Source: Gammaproteobacteria bacterium (GTDB lineage: Bacteria; Pseudomonadota; Gammaproteobacteria; Enterobacterales; Kangiellaceae). From it: a DNA stretch of 64,000 bases. This document shows, one piece after another, positions 52,623 through 60,166 of this stretch (position 1 is the first letter of the stretch; the number at the start of each line of letters is the position of its first letter). The DNA lies in contig JABXHY010000051.1 of NCBI GenBank assembly GCA_013373375.1, positions 1-64,000 on the forward strand. Reading direction: 5' to 3'. Below the pieces are notes generated by a model. The model searched no databases and was not told where the DNA came from. It worked only from the letters and a program-made list of their open reading frames with translations. Position numbers and translations under genes: made by a program.

Positions 52623-52997
52623 GTGTATAAAATACTGACGTTATTTATGGTGGTTGCGCTTCTAGTTGGTTGTAAACACACTGAACAACCTAACCTGGCG
52701 TCACCACCGTCAGCCAAAGTTAGCGTAAAAGTGTTTCCTCTTGCCAATAAAATGATGTATCAAAAAACCGATCCTAATTATGTGGCAGAGGTAAACCAGA
52801 CTTTCGATAATAAAGCCTTGGTTTATGTGAAAATTCGACCACGTTATACACACAAGGTTTTAATTAATAATGGCCGCAATGAAACAGAATGGTTTTTTAA
52901 CGAAGCTGGCTTTGTAGAGCGCGCAGACAAAACCAATTCGACTATCTTTAAAATAGAAAAGCCGGAACTAATATCAGATTTATTTTTCAAAAAATAA
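52623..52997 (+). CDS. Small lipoprotein linked to the secreted protease
   Basis: 124 aa, GTG start with AAGGAG 8 nt upstream, overlapping the end of the protease gene. Lipobox ALLVGC (C17). The remainder is soluble, basic, without recognised domain; KFYVK-like beta strands and YVKIRPRYTHKV. Because it lies 2 bp after the protease stop it probably acts with it, for instance as an inhibitor, chaperone or immunity-type protein. This is inference from position. Confidence 0.75.
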   Translation: MYKILTLFMVVALLVGCKHTEQPNLASPPSAKVSVKVFPLANKMMYQKTDPNYVAEVNQTFDNKALVYVKIRPRYTHKVLINNGRNETEWFFNEAGFVERADKTNSTIFKIEKPELISDLFFKK

Positions 52998-53022
52998 AAA
53001 AGGAGCTTCAGCTCCTTTTTTT
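52996..53022. terminator. Bidirectional rho-independent terminator
   Basis: AGGAGC-TTCA-GCTCCT with flanking A and T runs, placed between the convergent lipoprotein and acylphosphatase genes. Confidence 0.92.
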
Positions 53023-53053
53023 TATTAAAAGGTGATATATACGACTCTGATTT

Positions 53054-53329
53054 TTACGCTGTGATTTCAAACGAGTTAAACGCTTTTTCCACTTCTGACA
53101 TTTTAAAATCTATATTAGTCACTCTCGAACCTTCTGGCCCTTGCCTGCACCAGTCGAGTAACTTGTTTAGTTGAGTCTCTTTGCCAACGGCAAGCAATTC
53201 AACACGTCCATCGTCAAGATTTCTGACCCAGCCCGTGAGTTGAAGGTTTTGCGCGACTTTCTGAGTATTGGCTCGATACCACACACCCTGAACTCGCCCG
53301 GAAATATATGCGTGTAGTTGTTGATTCAT
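53054..53329 (-). CDS. acyP: Acylphosphatase
   Basis: 91 aa from the ATG at 53329 (a TTG at 53338 precedes it; no clear ribosome site for either). Catalytic arginine in GRVQGVWYRANT and asparagine in GWVRNLDDGRVE are both present. Hydrolyses acyl phosphates such as carbamoyl phosphate and 1,3-bisphosphoglycerate. Family length is about 90 aa. Confidence 0.95.
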   Translation of the reverse strand: MNQQLHAYISGRVQGVWYRANTQKVAQNLQLTGWVRNLDDGRVELLAVGKETQLNKLLDWCRQGPEGSRVTNIDFKMSEVEKAFNSFEITA

Positions 53330-53634
53330 TTGCAACAATTGGCTCCATTGGCCGAAAAGGTTTTTTAGTAGAATTATGAGTAAACACGTTAATCACCTTT
53401 AAGAATAATCTAAATCTGAGCGCTGTAAAACGCCATTTATAAATTTAATAATCAATAAACGATACAAATTGATTAATTATTTGAAATCAACTAAGACGGC
53501 TTCATTATGTTATACGAAAAGAAGGATGACAGATCCGATGTCATTGTAAATTTTACAGGTTGTGATCGATATCTCATCGATAAAACAAACCAGTCGACTT
53601 TTCACTAGGTGTTTTGTTTAGAGTTTCTAAATTT
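53330..53634. other. Intergenic region between acyP and DUF3570 gene
   Basis: 305 bp. A 33-codon plus-strand frame (53507-53608) has no ribosome site or family match. TTTAGA-GTT-TCTAAA at 53617-53631 is a small hairpin that may mark the end of the minus-strand six-gene operon. Nothing else. Confidence 0.4.
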
Positions 53635-54813
53635 TTAGTACCAAATCGAAAAGAAAAGCCTGGTAACCGTCGCATCAAACGCATACAGAGGCTCCTGCCC
53701 AACTGCGTATTCACCTGGATTTGTATCGTGAACTAATACATTGCGGAAGTTATCAAATTCGAAACTAAAAAAGTCCATATTAAGGGTAACGCCGAATTTC
53801 TTAAAGATACCCGGTGAGTTAAATTCTTTCTCATAAGAAACTCCGAAGCCGTAAGAAATATTTGAAAAGGCACTCATTTCTTTATCTCGGGCTACGAATT
53901 GTGTGTTTTGCGAAGGATCGGTCGGATCAATTAAATCTCGATAAAAATCCGCTTCCGTCTGTGAGTAGCTCCTAAATTTACCCTCAAATATCCAATGGTC
54001 ACCGTAAGGATGAATATAAGCCAATTCATAGTTACTCGACTCGATTCCCCATGTCCCACCAAACTTTCGCGCTTCAAATTTAATTGAAGCGCGATAAGGT
54101 AAATAATACATCGTCCGAATCGCAACCGCAGTGGTAGTTCGAGTCTCCGGGTATACTTCGGTTTGATATCGAAAACCTAGACCTGTGCTTGGGTCTAAAA
54201 TTCGAACCACTCGATAAGGATTATTGAGGTATCCTTCATCGGTCACAGTATTAACGCCGATGCTTGCTATCCAGTTTTTAGTTAATACCTGGGTCCAGTC
54301 GACTTTAAAGTTATGCCGATTAATATGCTCTTCAAAATTTAAGTCGCCACGCTTTCCAACAGTATCCCACCCTTTTGCGTAACCTATATTCAAACTTGAC
54401 AGGTCACCAAAAAAATCTTGAGAGACTCCCAGGTAAGCAGTATTCGCTTCGTAGTCATTTTCTGTGCTGTTAGTAAATGAAGTGCTGACGGTCGTTTTCT
54501 GCGTCAAATAATCCAACCCTAAAGTATATTCATTACGTTTTTCGATATAAGGGCTGGCATTAGCAAGTACATCAATGGAAGCTGCTGAAACATTATCAAT
54601 GTAATAATTAGCTGAGACAGAAAACTTTTCTGCAACAGCTTTTCTAACTAAAACTGAAGGTCCATCAATTACCATGCCGCCGCCTTCATAGCGATGGTAA
54701 AGCGCTTCGGTTCTATCTTCCGGTAACACCGCGGATTGAACCGAAGTAACCATTAAAAGAAATAAAACTGCGGTAACTGGGTTTGAAGGTCTTAGCATCT
54801 TACTTATTTTCAT
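53635..54813 (-). CDS. DUF3570 outer-membrane beta-barrel protein
   Basis: 392 aa from the ATG at 54813; a longer frame to 54915 overlaps the DUF4266 gene and gives a nonsense N-terminus. Signal peptide about 1-27 (VTAVLFLLMVTSVQS-A). The rest is a series of alternating aromatic strands ending VTRLFFSIWY, a beta-barrel C-terminus with terminal aromatic. The opening VLPEDRTEALYHRYEGGGMVIDGP is the DUF3570 start. Last gene of the six-gene operon, 4 bp after DUF4266. DUF3570 is normally encoded beside DUF4266; function unproven. Confidence 0.87.
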   Translation of the reverse strand: MKISKMLRPSNPVTAVLFLLMVTSVQSAVLPEDRTEALYHRYEGGGMVIDGPSVLVRKAVAEKFSVSANYYIDNVSAASIDVLANASPYIEKRNEYTLGLDYLTQKTTVSTSFTNSTENDYEANTAYLGVSQDFFGDLSSLNIGYAKGWDTVGKRGDLNFEEHINRHNFKVDWTQVLTKNWIASIGVNTVTDEGYLNNPYRVVRILDPSTGLGFRYQTEVYPETRTTTAVAIRTMYYLPYRASIKFEARKFGGTWGIESSNYELAYIHPYGDHWIFEGKFRSYSQTEADFYRDLIDPTDPSQNTQFVARDKEMSAFSNISYGFGVSYEKEFNSPGIFKKFGVTLNMDFFSFEFDNFRNVLVHDTNPGEYAVGQEPLYAFDATVTRLFFSIWY

Positions 54814-54817
54814 TTTT

Positions 54818-55030
54818 TTAATTACAACCGCAACCACCGCCGCCGCCGCCTTCTGCACCACGAGCGCCCTCTCGAGCCTGATAAACATGGTGCATATATG
54901 TAGACGATGCAGCATCGCGACTAAACGCCATGATAGGGTCAGCTAAATTATCCCTCTCATATGGCTTAACCCAAGGCTCAAGTTGGCATCCTGACAACAA
55001 AAGTGTAAAAACGATAAAAGTAAACTTCAT
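54818..55030 (-). CDS. DUF4266 lipoprotein with Gly6-CGCN tail
   Basis: 70 aa. Lipobox LLSGC (C15) leaves a mature peptide of about 56 residues. Conserved-looking parts are WVKPYERDNLADPIM and the C-terminal REGARGAEGGGGGGCGCN. Two cysteines in CGC at the very end are candidates for metal binding or a covalent modification. It lies 23 bp after the TlpA gene and 4 bp before DUF3570. Family identification is from memory of the DUF4266 pattern; function unknown. Confidence 0.85.
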   Translation of the reverse strand: MKFTFIVFTLLLSGCQLEPWVKPYERDNLADPIMAFSRDAASSTYMHHVYQAREGARGAEGGGGGGCGCN

Positions 55031-55053
55031 ACCGGCAGCTCTAAAATTTTATA

Positions 55054-55545
55054 TTATTCACGCATTAACTTTTTCATTAACCGCTTATATTCATTTTCAT
55101 CACCTGGCTTATAACCACGATGTAAAAATCTCATATTCCCTTCACGGTCAACCAGAACAGTACTTGGCATAGCGTCAATATCGTACATCTTACTGACTTT
55201 GTTAGTATTATCATAAAGGATAGGAAAAGAAACAGGGACTTCTTTTAAGTAGCCTGCCGCTTTCGACGAATCTTCTTCCACATTGACACCTAGCAATACA
55301 AATCCAAGTTTGTTGTACTTTTTGTAAAAGTCATCGAGCAAAGGCATTTCTTGACGACATGGGCCACACCAGCTCGCCCAGAAGTTAATCATCACAACAT
55401 TGCCGCGTAGCTCGGAAAGTTTTACGTTTTCTCCGGACATACTTTTCAAAGTGAAGTCAGGTGCAGGCTCTTTTACTTCTTTAGCTAACGAGCTCAAACT
55501 AAAAACTAAAACTGTAACAGTCAATATGGATTTTAAAAGTCTCAT
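55054..55545 (-). CDS. TlpA-type periplasmic thioredoxin
   Basis: 163 aa. Signal peptide 1-21 (SLSSLA-K). Thioredoxin fold of the TlpA/ResA group: PDFTLKSMSGENVKLSELRG, then WASWCGPCRQ with the active cysteines C60 and C63, and the cis-proline in DAMPSTVLVD. Usually reduces cysteine pairs in apocytochromes or copper-site proteins. Here it sits 12 bp after a beta-barrel gene and just ahead of the CGC-tailed DUF4266 lipoprotein and two genes of CxxCH proteins, so these are likely clients. Confidence 0.92.
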   Translation of the reverse strand: MRLLKSILTVTVLVFSLSSLAKEVKEPAPDFTLKSMSGENVKLSELRGNVVMINFWASWCGPCRQEMPLLDDFYKKYNKLGFVLLGVNVEEDSSKAAGYLKEVPVSFPILYDNTNKVSKMYDIDAMPSTVLVDREGNMRFLHRGYKPGDENEYKRLMKKLMRE

Positions 55546-55557
55546 AGGGTTACCTTT

Positions 55558-56199
55558 TTAAAAGAAAAATGAAAATGAAAAACTGAATTCTAAATTATGT
55601 GTCGCTTTAACCTCTCCGACAGGATACTCACTATTGAAACGATGATCTCGCGTATCGACAGAAAATGAGAACCAGTCGTTAATAAGTGCTCTATAACCAG
55701 CGCCATAAGTCAGTGTAAACTCAGTGTTATCAAGAAAAGATGTGTTTCCTGCACCTGCTACTATATAAAATGCAGTGTTCACAGCCACATCTTCGCTCCA
55801 GAATCCTTCGCCCGGCAATATATTCCAGCCGAGGTTTATATCGTAAAACTTAAAATCTCTGTCAGTTGAGATTAATACGTTACCTGGGAAAAGCTGTTCT
55901 GCACTTGATAATCCTGCTTTCGCATTTCCAGTCGATAACTGTAAGAAAAAGTCTTCGTTAATAAAATAATTAAATCTAACCCCATAAACTTCGGCAGCAC
56001 CAAAGTCTTCGATACCAAGGGTGCCAAAAAACACCCCGACTTCGAAATCTTCATCATCAATTAGCGCTTCGTCAATTTGCTGCTGTTCAAGCTTTGGATC
56101 ATAAATTTTATCCGGCGTTGTTTCTGCCGCGATGCTTATTTTAGCCAGAAGAGTTAAACTGGCTAAAACTAAAAAAATACGCTGAATCCTAATGTCCAT
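55558..56199 (-). CDS. Outer-membrane beta-barrel protein (OMP_myx_plus-like)
   Basis: 213 aa. Signal peptide about 1-23 (ASLTLLAKISIA-A). An acidic linker (DPKLEQQQIDEALIDDEDFEVGVFFG) is followed by short amphipathic strands and a run of phenylalanines, FSFSFSFFF, at the C-terminus, the terminal aromatic needed for BAM-dependent assembly. An eight-strand barrel by length. Start lies 31 bp inside the preceding gene. It appears distantly related to the barrel half of that upstream protein. Confidence 0.85.
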   Translation of the reverse strand: MDIRIQRIFLVLASLTLLAKISIAAETTPDKIYDPKLEQQQIDEALIDDEDFEVGVFFGTLGIEDFGAAEVYGVRFNYFINEDFFLQLSTGNAKAGLSSAEQLFPGNVLISTDRDFKFYDINLGWNILPGEGFWSEDVAVNTAFYIVAGAGNTSFLDNTEFTLTYGAGYRALINDWFSFSVDTRDHRFNSEYPVGEVKATHNLEFSFSFSFFF

Positions 56200-57062
56200 T
56201 CTTCAATTTCTTCGTTGGTTTCTTGAGTAGTTAACACTGCATAGTGGCGATATTCTGCTCGCAGTAAAAACCGCTGAGTTATATAAGTTTTGATCCCTGT
56301 TGTCACAAAAACAACTTCATCTTGTCGATCCACTTCTTGAACTAATGCGGCGCTCGGATTGACTTTTACTATTCCAGTACCCACACCGAAGTAAGGAGCA
56401 ACTGTCCACTCTGGCCAGGGCGTATTGGTAATTGCGCCTGTTATTTGTCTTACTTCTGAGAAGTCACCAATCCCCTGCCCGTACACAAATTCAGCAGAAA
56501 GATTTTGTGTTAGCTGCCACGCAAATGAACCTGCTAACACATTCGCACCTTCAAAGTCTCCTGTGCGAAATCCAATTTCCCAAGTACGATCTAGATAATC
56601 ATTTTCACTGAAGCTTGAAAACTCTACCAAGGTACCATCAGGGTTTTTCATTTTTATCATATCGCTTAATTCAACCCAACCGACTTTTCCTTTATGGGTT
56701 GTCACGAAAAACCAGTTCACTTTCCGTCGAATAATCCACAAGCTCTGATCTTGCTCTGCAATATGGTAAATGGGATAGCCTCGACCGGCTCCTGTTTGCA
56801 AATTTACGAAAGGTTCGCCTACTACAACTCGTTGGAGCTCATTTAAATTTAGCAGATCCCCCTCGTTTGTTTTAATTTGTGCCGGAAAATTTTTAATATC
56901 GTTTTCATCGATATCTTTTTCAATATTCGATACCGCAATAATCTTGTCGCTTTCTCCTTCCTCTGCAGCGAGCAGAGTGCTCGAAGAGCAGAACAAAAAA
57001 AAGTACAGGAATATTTTAAAACTCAATATGCCGTCCTTGGTCGGTCGTAGACTCAATAGCAT
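56169..57062 (-). CDS. SH3-domain plus outer-membrane beta-barrel protein
   Basis: 297 aa. Signal peptide about 1-33 (FFLFCSSSTLLA). A bacterial SH3-like domain at about 78-136 (VNLQTGAGRGYPIYHIAEQDQ, WFFVTTHKGKVGWV) probably binds peptidoglycan. A barrel domain of the OMP_myx_plus type follows (about 150-297), beginning WEIGFRTGDFEGANVLAG and ending EEWTLGFSVFF. Its 3' end overlaps the next gene by 31 bp; 17 bp follow the HzsA-like gene. Confidence 0.86.
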   Translation of the reverse strand: MLLSLRPTKDGILSFKIFLYFFLFCSSSTLLAAEEGESDKIIAVSNIEKDIDENDIKNFPAQIKTNEGDLLNLNELQRVVVGEPFVNLQTGAGRGYPIYHIAEQDQSLWIIRRKVNWFFVTTHKGKVGWVELSDMIKMKNPDGTLVEFSSFSENDYLDRTWEIGFRTGDFEGANVLAGSFAWQLTQNLSAEFVYGQGIGDFSEVRQITGAITNTPWPEWTVAPYFGVGTGIVKVNPSAALVQEVDRQDEVVFVTTGIKTYITQRFLLRAEYRHYAVLTTQETNEEIEEWTLGFSVFF

Positions 57063-57079
57063 TAATTCAATTCCAAATT

Positions 57080-59971
57080 TTAATTTTCGGGTGCTAAAAA
57101 GGGATTATTGAAGTATTGACCGCCAATATCAAGCCACTCAGCTATTAATCTGAGCTCTGCATCGGTTAATCGTCCATCATGAGTGCCGCCACGGAATAAT
57201 TGAAAAAACTCAGAACTCGCGTTCGCGCCCGCCGTATTTAAAATCGGAGTTACCGGAATTGGCTGAGTTAATTGATTTGGCTCAGGCACTGGTAAAGCAA
57301 TTGGCAATGGAATTGGATTACCGTTTTGATCGAGTATCAGGTTTCCGTCAGCATCCGTTTCGAACAAAGGATTGCCCTGTGCATCTGTCTGATAAATAGG
57401 CGTGCCGTCGGTATCTGTCATCTCAGTAGGTAATCCTGTTATTGGATCAGGCTCAGTCACAAAAAGGCCGTCATCATCTAGGAAAAAGATAACCAAACCA
57501 TTAGCATCAATTGTCTGATAGATAAATTGTCCATTAATCACTATCGGCTCTTGCTGTTCGACAACCGCTCCGTCCACAACTTCAACCGCATTATCATTGA
57601 AAAATAGTTCACGATAGCTTCGATAATGGAGCGGTTCATCAGGTGAGGCTAAATCGGTAAGCTCAAGCTGACCTGCAGGCGCCTGCACAACATTATTAAC
57701 GGTATCGAAAAGACTGTGGCATGATGTACAGGTGTTATCGGCAATTTGATTACCCATCGCATCAAAAACAGGTCTGTCTAAATTAAAAATCGGTTGTATG
57801 TGCTCTTCAAAATTAATGGTAATGCGACATCCTGCATACCAGGAAACCTGGCAAGCACTCGAAATGGGTGGAGTTGTGGTTAAGTCAGCGTAAAGTAAAT
57901 TGATATCACTAGCTGGCGTTGCAACAGTATCGTCTGTCCAAATATCAGTGAAAGTCACATCAAGAGATGGTTCAGGAATGCCGTTTTGGCGAGTGTAGGC
58001 CTCTGCCATTGTTTCGCCGTCATCTGCAAATAAAGTAGGATTACTGTTAGGGAAAGTGGTGTTACCAATTGAACCTAAATAAGCGGAGTCAGGATCTGCA
58101 TCCGCTCTTCCGTGCGCCACTTCACTTTGTCGGGTATGACATCCGTTGCAAGTTTTCACCTCACCTAGCTGTAACTGCAACCAGTTTTGATGTCTTCCAG
58201 AAATGCGCTGACCGTTCTCGTCCAGAACACTAATAGCGAAAGGAACGTTTGCAGGAACTTTCACAACTACCGAACCATCTGGCTCAATCGGCACATAGCC
58301 CAGTATTTCTCTCATTAACTGCTGTCGGCTGCGACCAAATGCAGAGTTATCAAAGTCGTATGTATCTTCATCCGGAATCGAGACGCCTTTAACCACTCTC
58401 AAAAACCTTGCTGGGCGTGTTTCGGGAGGCGTCATAACCGGATCGGCCATAGTCCGAATCCCAAATTCTGTCGTATCTACGCCATCAAAGTCATACACTG
58501 ATCGAATGTTTAAAACGCCAACATTATCGGTAACCAAATCTTGGTCTAAATCGATTCCGGGAATGCCATCGGGGATAAATTGAAGTCCAATTAAGCGACG
58601 TTGAAAAATCACAGGATCCGTGAGCCAGGTACCAGGCTGGGCTATCGCCACTGGCGACTGAGTATTGTTGTTTCTGTTCCAAATCCAAACACTATAACTG
58701 GGCCTTGCATTCAATAACTCTCCATCAAGGTATCGTTGCAAGTATTCGTCTATGCAGGGATATAGCGTTTCTTCCATCGTATCAGGATCAACTTCGCGTA
58801 ATTGGCACGGTGACCAGCTCATTAGAACTCGACTGTCTCCAGTATCATCCCAAAGAGGGGAAACACTGTGATACAAGCCACTGGGTGATGGAGTATCGTC
58901 GGTATTGACGATATCTGCAGCGATCGAGCGTTGTCCCTCTCCAGCCGTACCATCGAGCATTGCATCAGCTTCTATAAAGTCCAGATGATTGATGACCACA
59001 GGGTCGCCACCGTAACTCAAGCTTTGCTCAGGTTTACTCAGTACTAACAAATCGCCATTTGGCATTGCTCGAGGTCGTGTGAAGTAGGCTTGCGCTCCAC
59101 CATTCCCTGTTCTTTGGCTGTGGTAGCCATAAAGTCGTTGTAAATTTTGTCCGTCTGGATGAACCGTATACAGAGAAACTGCATTAGCGGCGCCCATTTT
59201 GTCCCAACGCAGAAAAGCAATGCGCCCATCAATTAATAATGTAGGGTACATATCATGGCTGTGATTGAAAGTTATTTGTTTTAAATTGCTGCCATCTTCT
59301 TCCATGGTATGCAACACAAAAGCATGCACATCTAAATCTTCTTCAAGTCCTGAAAACTGTGGCTTTCCCTCATCGAGCAAAATCGCTTTCGCTTTACGTT
59401 GACGAGAAGAAGAAAAAACTATCCGCCCATCAGGTAAATAACTTGGCATGACATCATGGCCATCTTCCGCAACTATGTTAGAGGTGATTACTCGTGTTAA
59501 CTCATCCGTTTCCAACTCGTATTGCCAGATATTCCACTTTGGCTGATCAAGCTCATCGGCATTCGGAATCTCAGGTGCGCGCATGGCAAACACCAGTTTG
59601 GTTCCATCCGGCGAAATAGATAAATCCTTTACATCGTAAAGCGGTACGGTATCGGGATCGTTTGGATCGATAAATGCGCGACTACTGATATCTCGAGTTG
59701 CAGCACTCGGTAAGGCTCTATCTTTTAATAGCAAAACCGCGCCTGGATTGAACGCATCTGGCTCGTTGACATTTTCCATCACTGGATTGCCATCTTCGTC
59801 TGTGGGTGCCGGACGCTGAATATACGCAAGAGCGTAATCTGAAACGGTCGGATCAGGTTGTTGTGAACTGTCGGCTATCGGGTCGTCGCTCGAACATGCC
59901 GTTAATACACCAAAAGCTACCGTCCATAGTCCAACGCTAATAAAACATCTAATTTTGCTATTTTTAATCAT
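57080..59971 (-). CDS. HzsA-related di-haem lipoprotein with TolB-like propeller
   Basis: 963 aa. Lipobox LTAC (C26). Residues about 100-560 form a beta-propeller with TolB/WD-type PDGT/PDGR repeats (DLSISPDGTKLVF, SYLPDGRIVFSS, TLLIDGRIAFL). GSVVVKVPANVPFAISVLD then NWLQLQLGEVKTCNGCH gives the first haem-c site at 608-612; the second is CTSCH at 748-752. The segment before the first site matches the middle domain of hydrazine synthase alpha and its many non-anammox relatives. Residues about 852-890 are a ten-residue D/N-G repeat. First gene of the six-gene operon, divergent from the plus-strand cluster. Substrate unknown. Confidence 0.87.
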   Translation of the reverse strand: MIKNSKIRCFISVGLWTVAFGVLTACSSDDPIADSSQQPDPTVSDYALAYIQRPAPTDEDGNPVMENVNEPDAFNPGAVLLLKDRALPSAATRDISSRAFIDPNDPDTVPLYDVKDLSISPDGTKLVFAMRAPEIPNADELDQPKWNIWQYELETDELTRVITSNIVAEDGHDVMPSYLPDGRIVFSSSRQRKAKAILLDEGKPQFSGLEEDLDVHAFVLHTMEEDGSNLKQITFNHSHDMYPTLLIDGRIAFLRWDKMGAANAVSLYTVHPDGQNLQRLYGYHSQRTGNGGAQAYFTRPRAMPNGDLLVLSKPEQSLSYGGDPVVINHLDFIEADAMLDGTAGEGQRSIAADIVNTDDTPSPSGLYHSVSPLWDDTGDSRVLMSWSPCQLREVDPDTMEETLYPCIDEYLQRYLDGELLNARPSYSVWIWNRNNNTQSPVAIAQPGTWLTDPVIFQRRLIGLQFIPDGIPGIDLDQDLVTDNVGVLNIRSVYDFDGVDTTEFGIRTMADPVMTPPETRPARFLRVVKGVSIPDEDTYDFDNSAFGRSRQQLMREILGYVPIEPDGSVVVKVPANVPFAISVLDENGQRISGRHQNWLQLQLGEVKTCNGCHTRQSEVAHGRADADPDSAYLGSIGNTTFPNSNPTLFADDGETMAEAYTRQNGIPEPSLDVTFTDIWTDDTVATPASDINLLYADLTTTPPISSACQVSWYAGCRITINFEEHIQPIFNLDRPVFDAMGNQIADNTCTSCHSLFDTVNNVVQAPAGQLELTDLASPDEPLHYRSYRELFFNDNAVEVVDGAVVEQQEPIVINGQFIYQTIDANGLVIFFLDDDGLFVTEPDPITGLPTEMTDTDGTPIYQTDAQGNPLFETDADGNLILDQNGNPIPLPIALPVPEPNQLTQPIPVTPILNTAGANASSEFFQLFRGGTHDGRLTDAELRLIAEWLDIGGQYFNNPFLAPEN
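57302..57418 (-). repeat. 30-bp coding repeat, D/N-G decapeptide
   Basis: Within the HzsA-like gene four consecutive decapeptide units occur: TDTDGTPIYQ, TDAQGNPLFE, TDADGNLILD and the partial QNGNPIPLP. DNA period is 30 bp. The pattern resembles calcium-binding D-x-D/N-G turns. Confidence 0.7.
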
Positions 59972-60166
59972 AAAAATTCCAACATGGTCGCACCTGAAGG
60001 CGCTAACACACTAATATTAGCTGGGATTGAGACATTATGAACCACCTTGTTTTTTATTCTGTGGTGAAATTCACGAAACTGATCAAGATGAGATACTACA
60101 ATCTGTACAGTCTTAAATTATTGTTCACTTTAAAAGGGTAACAATAAATCGTTCAGAGGAAGAGTT
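59972..60166. promoter_or_regulatory. Divergent promoter region of the haem/barrel locus
   Basis: 195 bp between the starts of the two divergent operons. Contains CTAATATTAG palindrome (60011-60020), overlapping GCTAA-N10-TTAGC (60002-60021), operator-like. The plus-strand gene has AGAGGA 7 nt before its ATG. Promoters not identified with confidence. Confidence 0.45.

Noticed and set aside
53507-53608. 33-codon plus-strand frame after acyP
   Set aside because: No ribosome site, no known family, too short to support.
54814-54915. N-terminal extension of the DUF3570 protein to 54915
   Set aside because: It would overlap the DUF4266 gene and read its Gly codons in another frame as an Ala/Val run; the signal peptide starts at 54813.
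57080-59971. True hydrazine synthase or anammox function
   Set aside because: Only the HzsA-related fold is present; no HzsB/C or other anammox genes, and the host looks like a gammaproteobacterium.
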